Shown in pieces: positions 37,786 through 45,326 of a DNA stretch of 64,000 bases. Origin of the DNA: Brevundimonas sp. AJA228-03 (lineage in GTDB: Bacteria; Pseudomonadota; Alphaproteobacteria; Caulobacterales; Caulobacteraceae); NCBI RefSeq assembly GCF_017795885.1, contig NZ_CP059297.1, forward strand, positions 248,001-312,000, given 5' to 3'. Position numbers and translations under genes: made by a program. Each line of letters starts with the position of its first letter. Position 1 is the stretch's first letter. A model generated the notes under the pieces. That model made no database searches. It saw only the letters and a list, made by a program, of their open reading frames with translations, and was not told the origin of the DNA.

Positions 37786-38886
37786 TCAGGATGCCGCGAA
37801 CTCGCTGAGGGCGTCGATGACCGCGCGGTTCTGATCCTCGGTGCCGACGGTGATGCGCAGGCCGTTGTGGATGCCGTAGCCGCCGACGGCGCGGACGATG
37901 ATGCCCCGGGCGTTCAGCAGGTCGTTGGCGGCAGCGGCCGTGCGCCCGGGATCCGGGAACAGGACCAGAATGAAGTTGCCCGCGCTGGGCAGGACGTCGA
38001 AGCCGAAGCCACGGATGGCCTGGGTCAGGCGGGGCCGCCAGGTCTGGACCAGCTCGCGCGACGCCTTCTGGTGCGCCTCGTCCGCGAGGGCGGCGGTGGC
38101 GGCGTCGAGCCCGGGGACCGAGACATTGAACGGCAGGCGGATGCGGTCGATGGCCTCGGCCACCGCCAGCGGCGCATAGCCGAAGCCGATGCGCAGCCCG
38201 CCGAGGCCATGGATCTTCGAGAAGGTCCGGGTCACCACGATGTTGGACGCATCGCGGGCCAGGCCGAAGCTGGTCTCCCAGTCCGGCTCGACCACGAACT
38301 CGGCATAGGCTTCGTCCACCACCAGCAGGATGTGGGGCGGCAGGGCCTCGTGCAGGCGGCGGATTTCCTCGGCGGCATTGTAGCTGCCGGTCGGGTTCGA
38401 GGGGTTGGAGACGTAGACGATCTTCGTCCGGTCATCGACCTGTTCCAGCAGGGCGTCGACCTCGGCCTTGTAGCCGGGTTCGGGGGCCAGCTTGACCCGG
38501 GCCTCGCAGCCCAGGGCGCTGATGCGATAGGCCAGAAAGCCGTACTGACCGGTGACGATGTTGTCGCCGGGCGACAGATAGGTCTGGTTCAGCAGGGCGA
38601 AGACCTCGTCCGAGCCATTGCCGAAGATCAGCCGGTCGGGCTCCAGACCGTGGTGGTCGGCCACCGCCGTCCGCAGCTTTCCGGCCCGACCGTCCGGATA
38701 CAGATGGATCGACTTCAGCGCCGCCTCATAGGCCGCGCGGGCCCTGAGACCTGCGCCCAGCGCATTCTCGTTGGACGACAGCTTCATCGGTTCGGCGATG
38801 CCGGCCAGGGTCGACTTCCCGCCGACATAGGGGGCGATGTCGAGGATGCCGGGCTTGGGAGCGGGAGCCGTCGTTGCGTCGGTCAT
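37786..38886 (-). CDS. hisC: Histidinol-phosphate aminotransferase
   Basis: Encodes 366 residues from MTDATTAPAPKPGILDIAPY (ATG 38886). It is a PLP-dependent class I/II aminotransferase with the lysine in TRTFSKIHGLGGLRIGFGY (about 219-237), KLSSNENALGAG near the start, IFGNGSDEVFALL, and SNPSNPTGSYN. HisC works in histidine synthesis, and in alphaproteobacteria such enzymes beside chorismate-mutase genes can also serve aromatic amino-acid transamination. It follows the possible chorismate-mutase relative by 8 bp, in one operon with DUF2125. Confidence 0.93.
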   Translation of the reverse strand: MTDATTAPAPKPGILDIAPYVGGKSTLAGIAEPMKLSSNENALGAGLRARAAYEAALKSIHLYPDGRAGKLRTAVADHHGLEPDRLIFGNGSDEVFALLNQTYLSPGDNIVTGQYGFLAYRISALGCEARVKLAPEPGYKAEVDALLEQVDDRTKIVYVSNPSNPTGSYNAAEEIRRLHEALPPHILLVVDEAYAEFVVEPDWETSFGLARDASNIVVTRTFSKIHGLGGLRIGFGYAPLAVAEAIDRIRLPFNVSVPGLDAATAALADEAHQKASRELVQTWRPRLTQAIRGFGFDVLPSAGNFILVLFPDPGRTAAAANDLLNARGIIVRAVGGYGIHNGLRITVGTEDQNRAVIDALSEFAAS

Positions 38887-38894
38887 GCGGAGTC

Positions 38895-39602
38895 TCAGAA
38901 CAGGGGGGCGGCGCCGATCACGCCCTTCAGGGCGCCGGGGGCTGCCGAAAGCCGCCCGTCTTCGGCCTGCACATAGCCCGCCAGCATGAACAGCTTCAAC
39001 CCGCCTGCGGAGGCCAGCGGCCGGGCGACGAAGCCGCAAGACGCCAGGGCCTCCACGATCCGGACATCGGTCTGGCGCGCGTCGGTGGCCCAGAAGGTGC
39101 GGTCGTCCCCCGTCGGGCCGGTCGGGGCGGCGGCAACCCTGAGCGCCGCGGGCAGGCCGTGGCGGTCATCGGGCAGGGCGGCGATGACGCGCAGTTCCGG
39201 ACGGGCCAGCAACCGGCCCCACCAGGGGCGGGCCGAGGCGACATCGATCAGGGCATGGGCCCCGGATGCGACCTGGACGAGGGCTGCGTCGGGGTCGTTG
39301 ACGGCCCGGCCCGACAGGCCGAACCGGTCGGCGGCCAGCAACTGGCTCGCCGGTCCGGCGGTGACGAGCGCAGGCCCTGCACGGGCCTCGATCCGGCCCC
39401 ACAGGGCCCGCAGCATGGCGGCCTGATGCACATCGTCGGCCTCGGCCAGCAGGGCTCGGAGGGCCAGGGTCGATTCGTCGGGGGAAGCCGCCTCGCCCGC
39501 CGCGAGCCGCGCGGTCAGGGCCTCGATCAGGGCGTGGTCCAGCTTCAGCCGGTCGGTGTCGACGCGGGGTTCGTCCAGCAGGGCGCCGTGCTTTCGGGCC
39601 AT
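38895..39602 (-). CDS. Possible divergent chorismate-mutase-related protein
   Basis: Encodes 235 residues. I do not recognise it firmly. The first part (LKLDHALIEALTARLAAGEA and HQAAMLRALWGRIEARA) recalls the helices of AroQ-type chorismate mutase, and the rest (VALIDVASARPWWGRLL, IVEALASCGFVARPLAS) could be a decayed prephenate-processing or ACT-like part. In many alphaproteobacteria a chorismate mutase gene is next to hisC, which is the main reason for the suggestion. It lies between hisC and DUF2125 with 8- and 17-bp gaps. The function may differ. Confidence 0.5.
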   Translation of the reverse strand: MARKHGALLDEPRVDTDRLKLDHALIEALTARLAAGEAASPDESTLALRALLAEADDVHQAAMLRALWGRIEARAGPALVTAGPASQLLAADRFGLSGRAVNDPDAALVQVASGAHALIDVASARPWWGRLLARPELRVIAALPDDRHGLPAALRVAAAPTGPTGDDRTFWATDARQTDVRIVEALASCGFVARPLASAGGLKLFMLAGYVQAEDGRLSAAPGALKGVIGAAPLF

Positions 39603-39619
39603 GGCTTCCCCCTCCCCGA

Positions 39620-40666
39620 TCAGAACAGCTTGGGCGCCGGGGCCAGGGCGAAGGGGCCGAGGAAGGTACGGCCGTCGCGGAAGACCAGCGACAGGTTGAC
39701 GTCCTCATTGCCCTGAACCGCCGCCGCAGCCGTCGCCCCGGCGGCCCCGGCCCGGTTGACGGCCCCCGAGCCCGATCCGGCCAGGCCGGCAATGGCGGCC
39801 ATGGGCTGTTTCGCCTGCAGCGCGACGGTGCCCTGAAGCCGCCCGTCGGGCGTGGCCGACAGAACGTCGCTGGACAGGGTGGCGGTGCTGTCGCCGGCCG
39901 ACAGCTCGCCCCGCACGGCGGTGAAGCGGCCCCCCGCCCGGGTCCAGGCGGAAAAGATACCGGCCGCATCCGCGCCCTGCAGCCGGTTGGCGTCCTCCAC
40001 CACCATCTCGATCTGGGCGGTCAGCTTTCCGTTGCGGGCCATGCCCTGAACCGGGCCGCCCGGGCGACCTTCGGCATCGATCAGGCGGAACAGGACATCG
40101 ACGCTGTTCTCCACCCCCGGCGTGGTCGAGGGGGCCAGATGGGGCCGCAGATAGAATTCGATCCTTTCGGCGCGCGAGATGGGGAAGGCCTCGGCCCCCG
40201 GATGCACGGTGAAGACCGGCTGCTGCAGTTCGACCGCCAGATTGGGCCAGCGTTGGGTCAGGCCGTGGACGCTGGCGCGGATATAGCGCCCCCCGATCGC
40301 CACCTTGCCCTTGCCTGCGCGGTCGATCACCAGACCGTCGTCGGCGGCGATCACCCATTTGTCGGGGTTCCAGGCATTGGCCTCGGCCGCCAGCTGCGGC
40401 GCCGCCAGGGCATGGCCGGAGGGCGCGGTGACCACTACATTCCCGGCCTCCAGCCGGACCCGGAAGGGCCAGCCCGACGTGCCCAGCCCGGTATAGGCCA
40501 CGGTCCAGCCCGAACTGCGCATGGCCTCGACCTGCTGATCCAGCTGGCTGCGGACCTGGCCGGCCAGGACGAACCACCAGACCGACCAGGCGATCAGCGC
40601 GATCAGGAACAGGCCGATCGGCGCGAACAGGCCGGAGCGTTTGTGGCGGGGAGCGGCGTCGGTCAT
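39620..40666 (-). CDS. DUF2125 family envelope protein
   Basis: Encodes 348 residues. An N-terminal helix (LFAPIGLFLIALIAWSVWWF, about 13-32) is followed by a long beta-rich periplasmic part: GWTVAYTGLGTSGWPFRVRL (about 53-72) is the DUF2125 hallmark. The C-terminal region (LSLVFRDGRTFLGPFALAPA) is also typical. The function of the family is unknown. It is first in a likely operon with the chorismate-mutase-like gene and hisC. Confidence 0.87.
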   Translation of the reverse strand: MTDAAPRHKRSGLFAPIGLFLIALIAWSVWWFVLAGQVRSQLDQQVEAMRSSGWTVAYTGLGTSGWPFRVRLEAGNVVVTAPSGHALAAPQLAAEANAWNPDKWVIAADDGLVIDRAGKGKVAIGGRYIRASVHGLTQRWPNLAVELQQPVFTVHPGAEAFPISRAERIEFYLRPHLAPSTTPGVENSVDVLFRLIDAEGRPGGPVQGMARNGKLTAQIEMVVEDANRLQGADAAGIFSAWTRAGGRFTAVRGELSAGDSTATLSSDVLSATPDGRLQGTVALQAKQPMAAIAGLAGSGSGAVNRAGAAGATAAAAVQGNEDVNLSLVFRDGRTFLGPFALAPAPKLF

Positions 40667-40723
40667 TCAGGCCTTTTCGGCGGCGGAGAAGGGGGAACCG
40701 GATCACGCGAACTGAAATACACC

Positions 40724-40759
40724 GTCCGACCCGTCCGACCCGTCCGGATCGTCCGCCCC
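40724..40759. repeat. Four 9-bp tandem repeats
   Basis: GTCCGACCC occurs twice exactly and twice with changes (GTCCGGATC, GTCCGCCCC). The tract is 58 bp upstream of the DUF2125 start, in its 5' region. Confidence 0.75.
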
Positions 40760-40989
40760 GGATGGACGCGAAGGCGGGCGGATATGGGGCGGCTCGGGCG
40801 CGGGTGCAAGCGCGGTTGGTGGTAACCCCAATCGCGCCGGGTGCTTAAAGCGGACCTAACCGACTTCCGCCAGGGGTCGAGCAGCGACTCAGACCATTGA
40901 ACGGAAACCGGACATCGTCGGCCACTCTCGGCCTCGACACGTCGTCTGAATGTCGCGGCTCCCGGAGTCATGACAGATGGGCTCCGGTT
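40760..40989. other. Upstream region of DUF2125 operon, no gene seen
   Basis: This is part of a gap of 393 bp between two minus-strand genes. TTAA-N7-CTAAC at 40845-40860 differs by one base from the CtrA consensus TTAA-N7-TTAAC, but is about 180 bp from the start codon, so its meaning is doubtful. No ORF with protein-like features lies here. Confidence 0.35.
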
Positions 40990-41060
40990 CCCTCTCCCGG
41001 AGGGAGAGGGCTTGAGGCTCGCAGAGCGGAGCGATGCGCCCAGCCGAAAGGGTGAGGGGT
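40990..41060. repeat. Left arm of the DUF559-flanking inverted repeat
   Basis: The arm has CCCTCTCCCGGAGGGAGAGG, then GCTTGAGGCTCGCAGAGC and ends GAAAGGGTGAGGGGT. It is nearly identical to 24050-24117, and its complement is at 41446-41517. The DUF559 stop codon lies on its inner edge. Confidence 0.88.
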
Positions 41061-41419
41061 CAGGGTCTGGACAGTTTCGCGTGGTCGCCGATCCGGGCGA
41101 GCACGCCAGCAAGGTCCGAGGTCACCTTTTCGTTGGGGAACCGCAGGATCGACCAGCCGAGCGTCTCGATTTCGTGGTGGCGGTGCTCATCGTTCAGCCT
41201 CTGCGCCTCATCGTCGTGGATGCCGCCGTCGAGTTCGATGACGAGCTTCAGTTTTTCGCAGGCGAAATCGGCGAAGTATCGTCCGATGGGATACTGGCGG
41301 CGAAATTTTTGACCGCCGAGGCGACCGCCACGCAAGGCCTGCCACAGCTTGTTTTCGGCGAATGTCCGGGTGCGTCGAAGTTCGCGGGCGTGATCGGTGC
41401 GGAACTCACGGTGGTCCAT
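41060..41419 (-). CDS. DUF559 (Vsr-like) endonuclease-domain protein
   Basis: Encodes 119 residues. The pattern ARELRRTRTFAENKLWQALR, GGQKFRRQYPIGRYFADFAC, LVIELDGGIHDDEAQRLND, and GWSILRFPNEKV is the DUF559 family, a Vsr/PD-(D/E)XK-type nuclease fold; Asp in YFADF, and Glu-Leu-Asp in VIELDGG are the likely metal ligands. Activity and target are unknown. The gene exactly fills the space between two inverted repeat arms that also occur without it at 24050-24217. The arrangement suggests a small self-contained repeat unit, comparable in concept to REP elements and their RAYT transposases. Confidence 0.9.
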   Translation of the reverse strand: MDHREFRTDHARELRRTRTFAENKLWQALRGGRLGGQKFRRQYPIGRYFADFACEKLKLVIELDGGIHDDEAQRLNDEHRHHEIETLGWSILRFPNEKVTSDLAGVLARIGDHAKLSRP

Positions 41420-41445
41420 CAGCGCGCGCTCTCCATTGACAGTCT

Positions 41446-41517
41446 AACCCCTCACCCTTTCGCGCAAGAACGACGGCAAGCCGTCGTGCGCTCAAGCCCT
41501 CTCCCGATGGGAGAGGG
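41446..41517. repeat. Right arm of the DUF559-flanking inverted repeat
   Basis: AACCCCTCACCCTTTCGCGC begins the arm, then CTCAAGCCCTCTCCC-ATGG-type hairpin sequence ends it. It matches 24141-24217 closely. Its outer part encodes the last residues and stop codon of the DinG-like gene on the minus strand. Confidence 0.88.
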
Positions 41518-44383
41518 AGAGAAATTCGCGCGTTACCTCGATGGCCTCGACCAGGCTCATGCGCTGGACCTCCGTGCCGGGCGGAAGCGCGGCGAACAGG
41601 CGGGTGGGGGTGGCGGCGTCGAGCATGACGAAGACGCCCCGGTCGTCGGCGCGGCGGATCAGGCGGCCGAAGGCCTGGGCGATGCGGGCGCGGGCAAGGG
41701 CGTCGTCATAGCCTTTCGCCCCGAACTTCTCGCGCCGCGCCTTGTGCAGCAGGTCGGGGCGGGGCCAGGGGACGCGGTCGAAGGCGAGCAGCCGCAAGGA
41801 CCGCCCGGGCACGTCGACGCCATCCCGGACGGCGTCGGTGCCCAGCAGGCAGCTGTCCTGTTCGGCGCGGAAGATGTCGACCAGGGCCCCTACCTCCAGT
41901 GGATCGACGTGCTGAGCATAGAGCGGGATCTGGGCCTTCGCCAGATCGGGCCCGAGCCGTTCGTAGACCGCCTTCAGCCGCCGGATGGCGGTGAACAGGC
42001 CCAGCCCCCCGCCCCCGGCGGCCAGGAAAAGCTCGCGCATCGCCGCCGCCGTCTGGCGCGGATCGTCCCTGGCCACATCGCCGACGACGATGACACGGCT
42101 GTTCGCGGCATAGTCGAAGGGACTCTCGACCTTCAGCGTCCGGGCCGGTTCGATCAGGCGGGCGGCCCCGGTGCGCATCCGGGCCATGCCGAACAGGTCG
42201 CCTCCGCTCGCCTCCGCGATCGGATCGGACAGGGTCGCGCTGGTCACCAGCACGCCGTGGGCGGGGAGGATCACGGCCGCTTCGAGCGGCACGGTCGGGT
42301 CGATCCAGTGACGACGCAGGGCCACGTCGTGGATGCGGCCGAACGCCGTCTCGACCGACAGCCAGTCGACGAAGTCCGGGTCCGGTTCGCCCCCTCCATC
42401 CTGCAGCGCCGCCAGCATCGAACGCCAGCCGGGCAGGGTCATGCGCGCACGGCGGTCCAGACCGCGCAGCGCCCCCTCGATCCGGGCGCGGGCCGAGCCG
42501 TCCAGCTCGGCCGCCTCGTCGTCGAGGATGTCCTCCAGATGGCGGGCGAGGGCCAGCAGGGGGGCCTCGACCGCGGCGATGGCCTGGGCGGCCTTTCGTG
42601 CCGTCTCCAGCAGGGGCTCGGTGGCCGGACGGACGGCGCATTCGGTGCCGAACTCGGACGATGCGGACGAAGCGGCCTCCGAGGTGCGGGCGCGGATCTG
42701 TTCCAGGGCGGCCATCAGGAACTGTTCGATCGGCCCGACCGGATTGACCTCGCCCGTCGGCGGGGCGATGCGGCCCGAGATGCCTTCGCCCGGCAGGGCG
42801 GCGGCGGCGCGAATGGCGTCCTGCAGCGCCCTGGCGGCGGCCTCGTTGTCGGCGCACAGGTCGCCCAGCCGCTGTTCCAGCCCGCGTCCGCGTCGGCCCC
42901 GCCCCTCCGGTCCCCGGATCCAGCGGCGCAGCTCGGCCGCCTCCTGACCCGACAGACAGGCGGAAAAGGCCGAGTCGGCGGCGTCGAACAGGTGGTGACC
43001 CTCGTCGAAGACGATCCGCTTCAGGGCCGCGGTCTCTCCGTCCTGCTTCAGGCCGCGCGCCGAGCGGGCCCCGTCGAAGGCGGCCTGGGTCATGACCAGG
43101 GCGTGGTTGGCGACGACCAGATCGGCCCGGCGGCTGGCGCGGATGGTCTTTTCGACGAAACAGGTGCGGTAGTGGGGGCAGGCCGCATGGACGCATTCGC
43201 CGCGCCGGTCGACGAGGTTGCCGGCCGAGGCCTGCTGGCCGGCAGGTGTCGCGAACAGGCCGGGCAGCCAGCCGGGGAAGTCGCCGCCGGTCATGTCGCC
43301 GTCGCGGGTCTGCATGGCCCAGCGGCTGGTCAAGGCCAGGCCGATCAGGTCGCCGTTGCCCAGCTGGGCCGCCTGGACCATGTCCTGCAGGTTCAGCAGA
43401 CAGAGGTAGTTCTCTCGGCCCTTCCGGACCACGGTCTTTCTCTTGCGCTCCGCCGGATCGGGCCACAGGGCGGCGCTCTCGCGGTCGATCTGGCGCTGGA
43501 GCGCGCGGGTGTAGGTCGAGACCCAGGCCGCGCCCTGGTTGCGCTCGGCCCACAGCGAGGCGGCGGCCAGATAGCCGAGCGTCTTGCCCGTGCCGGTGCC
43601 CGCCTCGGCCAGCAGCATCCGGGGCCGACCCTCCTCGTTGCGGGGCGAGAAGGCATAGGCGGCCTCGGCGGCATAGTCCGACTGGGTCGGCCGGGTCTCG
43701 TCGAGGCCGGAGGCCTGCAGCAGCTTCTCCAGCCGGATGCGGGCGGATTCGGAATCGACCGGCGCGGACCCCGCCTCCCCGCGCGGAGCCTCGTCCTCCC
43801 ATTCGGGCAGCCGGGACCAGGCATCGAGGCCCGAGCCGCGATACTGGCGCGGACGCAGCGGCCCGGCCTGAAGCGCGCCCGAGACGCGCTCGGCCCAGCT
43901 CCACCCGGCGCTTCCCCCGGAATGCTTGGCGAGCGTCTCGGCGAGGGTGAAGGCGTCCTCGCGGTGCGGGTATGCCGGATCAGCGAGCTCCCGCAGCAGC
44001 GCCGCGGCGGCATCGCGCAGGGCGGCGGCCTGGGCCTCGGCTCCCCGGGGCTCCGCCATGCCGAGCGCCAGGGCCAGGCCGCTCGGCGATGGCGCACAGA
44101 AGGTGGCAGGGCGGACGAAGGCCCACAGCTCCAGCACATCCAGCAGGTCGGGGGATCGCGCCGGGGGGGACAGGCCCAGCCTGCGCGCCGTGAGGCTGGC
44201 ATGGGCGACCAGCACAGGCCCGCCCGTGAACACCCCCTCGGCCGCGCCGCGCCCGATCTTCCTCGCCCCCGCGTCGTCGCAGATCGCCCCCGCGCCGGGG
44301 GGGACGGCGAGCGCGGCCGGTAGAACCAGCCATGGCTCTGCGCCGGTCAGGCTGGGGGTGGCGATGATGGATTCGTCGGACAC
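41492..44383 (-). CDS. DinG/XPD-like ATP-dependent DNA helicase
   Basis: Encodes 963 residues from a GTG at 44383. Walker A LLAEAGTGTGKTLGYLAAAS (about residue 262-281), DEGH box IVFDEGHHLFD, and C-terminal QAFGRLIRRADDRGVF place it in the DinG/XPD superfamily 2 helicases. Cysteines in NYLCLLNL and GECVHAACPHYRTC fit an iron-sulfur cluster. An extra N-terminal domain of about 220 residues precedes the helicase. The last eight residues (SLSHRERA) and the stop codon are encoded by the palindromic arm at 41446-41517, so the natural C-terminus has been replaced or extended. It is divergent from the toxin-antitoxin operon. Confidence 0.9.
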   Translation of the reverse strand: MSDESIIATPSLTGAEPWLVLPAALAVPPGAGAICDDAGARKIGRGAAEGVFTGGPVLVAHASLTARRLGLSPPARSPDLLDVLELWAFVRPATFCAPSPSGLALALGMAEPRGAEAQAAALRDAAAALLRELADPAYPHREDAFTLAETLAKHSGGSAGWSWAERVSGALQAGPLRPRQYRGSGLDAWSRLPEWEDEAPRGEAGSAPVDSESARIRLEKLLQASGLDETRPTQSDYAAEAAYAFSPRNEEGRPRMLLAEAGTGTGKTLGYLAAASLWAERNQGAAWVSTYTRALQRQIDRESAALWPDPAERKRKTVVRKGRENYLCLLNLQDMVQAAQLGNGDLIGLALTSRWAMQTRDGDMTGGDFPGWLPGLFATPAGQQASAGNLVDRRGECVHAACPHYRTCFVEKTIRASRRADLVVANHALVMTQAAFDGARSARGLKQDGETAALKRIVFDEGHHLFDAADSAFSACLSGQEAAELRRWIRGPEGRGRRGRGLEQRLGDLCADNEAAARALQDAIRAAAALPGEGISGRIAPPTGEVNPVGPIEQFLMAALEQIRARTSEAASSASSEFGTECAVRPATEPLLETARKAAQAIAAVEAPLLALARHLEDILDDEAAELDGSARARIEGALRGLDRRARMTLPGWRSMLAALQDGGGEPDPDFVDWLSVETAFGRIHDVALRRHWIDPTVPLEAAVILPAHGVLVTSATLSDPIAEASGGDLFGMARMRTGAARLIEPARTLKVESPFDYAANSRVIVVGDVARDDPRQTAAAMRELFLAAGGGGLGLFTAIRRLKAVYERLGPDLAKAQIPLYAQHVDPLEVGALVDIFRAEQDSCLLGTDAVRDGVDVPGRSLRLLAFDRVPWPRPDLLHKARREKFGAKGYDDALARARIAQAFGRLIRRADDRGVFVMLDAATPTRLFAALPPGTEVQRMSLVEAIEVTREFLSLSHRERA

Positions 44384-44482
44384 GGTCGATAGATAGCGAG
44401 TCGCGCCGCGAAACGGAACGGGAACATCTGGTCTGTCGAAGCTGCACGCTCTATAAGTTCGGTGCGATCACAGGAGGTCTTC

Positions 44483-44722
44483 GTGAACGAGCACATCTCC
44501 AAACAAGCCTGGTTGATCGATCTGGCGACCCAGGTCGAGGCCGACGGCCCGCAGGTGCTGGAGGTCGAGGGCCATGCGTCCCTGACTATTCTACCGACGA
44601 CGACCTTCGAGAAGATGGCCGCGCGTCAGCCCAGCCTTCTGGAGGTGCTGATGGACGGTCCGGATTGGTCGGAGCTCGACTTGACCCGCGACGATCGTCC
44701 GGCGCGAGATATCGAACTTTGA
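44483..44722 (+). CDS. Type II antitoxin, prevent-host-death-like
   Basis: Encodes 79 residues from a GTG at 44483, preceded by AGGAGG at 44472-44477; an earlier in-frame GTG at 44462 lacks a good ribosome site. The protein (NEHISKQAWLIDLATQVEAD, ASLTILPTTTFEKMAARQPS, LLEVLMDGPDWSELDLTRDD, RPARDIEL) has the short DNA-binding half and acidic toxin-binding tail of Phd/YefM-like antitoxins, with LTRDDRPARDIEL typical of VapC partners. It overlaps the toxin gene TTGA. It should repress the shared promoter. Confidence 0.82.
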   Translation: MNEHISKQAWLIDLATQVEADGPQVLEVEGHASLTILPTTTFEKMAARQPSLLEVLMDGPDWSELDLTRDDRPARDIEL

Positions 44723-45156
44723 GCTTCCTGCTCGATACGAATGCGATCAGCGAATCCTCACGTCTTTCGCCAAATCCGGGCTTCGCCGCCTGGCTTGAGG
44801 CTTTCGGGAAGCCGGAAAGCCGGGAGGGTCGGGTCAGCATCAGTGTTCTGACCATTGCTGAACTCAAGCGCGGCATCCTGCGTCGGAAAGCGAGGCGCGA
44901 CCCGATCGAGCGCTGGTCGGCGTTCCTGGAAGCCGTGCTGCAGACCTGCGGCTCCAACATCCTGCCGGTGACGCTGAGTGTCGCCAGCCAGTGGGCGATC
45001 CTGGCCGAAACCAATCGCGCCAATGGCGTCTCGGTCGGAGTGATCGACGAGATGCTGGCGGCCACGGCGCTTGTCCATGACCTGACCGTCGTCACCCGCA
45101 ATGTCCGCCATTTCGAACACAGCGGCTGTAAACTGCTGTCGCCGTGGAGCGAATGA
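44719..45156 (+). CDS. vapC: PIN-domain toxin (VapC/FitB type)
   Basis: Encodes 145 residues. The start is a TTG at 44719 overlapping the antitoxin stop, giving MSFLLDTNAISESSRLSPNP at the N-terminus. PIN-domain acidic residues are Asp in LLDTNAISE, Glu in LTIAELKRG (about residue 51), Asp in GVIDEMLAATALVHDLTVVT (about 113) and TRNVRHFEHSG follows. VapC toxins are ribonucleases acting on tRNA or rRNA. Its stop overlaps the next small gene (ATGA), so it is the second gene of a five-gene chain. Confidence 0.9.
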   Translation: MSFLLDTNAISESSRLSPNPGFAAWLEAFGKPESREGRVSISVLTIAELKRGILRRKARRDPIERWSAFLEAVLQTCGSNILPVTLSVASQWAILAETNRANGVSVGVIDEMLAATALVHDLTVVTRNVRHFEHSGCKLLSPWSE

Positions 45157-45326
45157 TGCGCAGGTCAAGGCGCGTCTGGCTCTTCGCAGTGGTGGCTCTT
45201 CTGATCGCATTCGCTGTGATCAGCGCCTGGCTCTCCGCGTCCGACTTCCTGGCTCAAGACGATTGTCTGGATGCAGGCGGTGCCTGGCGGAACTCGGTCT
45301 GCGAGGGCCGACGGCCCGGCGAATGA
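45153..45326 (+). CDS. Small single-helix membrane protein, 57 residues
   Basis: ATG at 45153 overlaps the vapC stop and the TGA at 45324-45326 overlaps the helicase start. The protein has a basic N-terminus (MMRRSRRVWLF), one membrane helix (about 9-30) and a short outside part with a CLDAGGAWRNSVC pattern, a Cys-Gly-Gly-Trp-Cys motif common in tiny Caulobacterales membrane or lipoprotein sequences. Function unknown. Tight overlaps on both sides support it being translated. Confidence 0.7.
   Translation: MMRRSRRVWLFAVVALLIAFAVISAWLSASDFLAQDDCLDAGGAWRNSVCEGRRPGE

Noticed and set aside
40845..40860. CtrA box controlling the DUF2125 operon
   Set aside because: One mismatch and a distance of about 180 bp from the start codon make it weak; mentioned only as part of the intergenic entry.
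41706..43904. 732-codon frame on the minus strand in another phase of the DinG-like gene
   Set aside because: It has no recognisable motif and is Arg/Gly-rich; the overlapping phase has complete helicase motifs.
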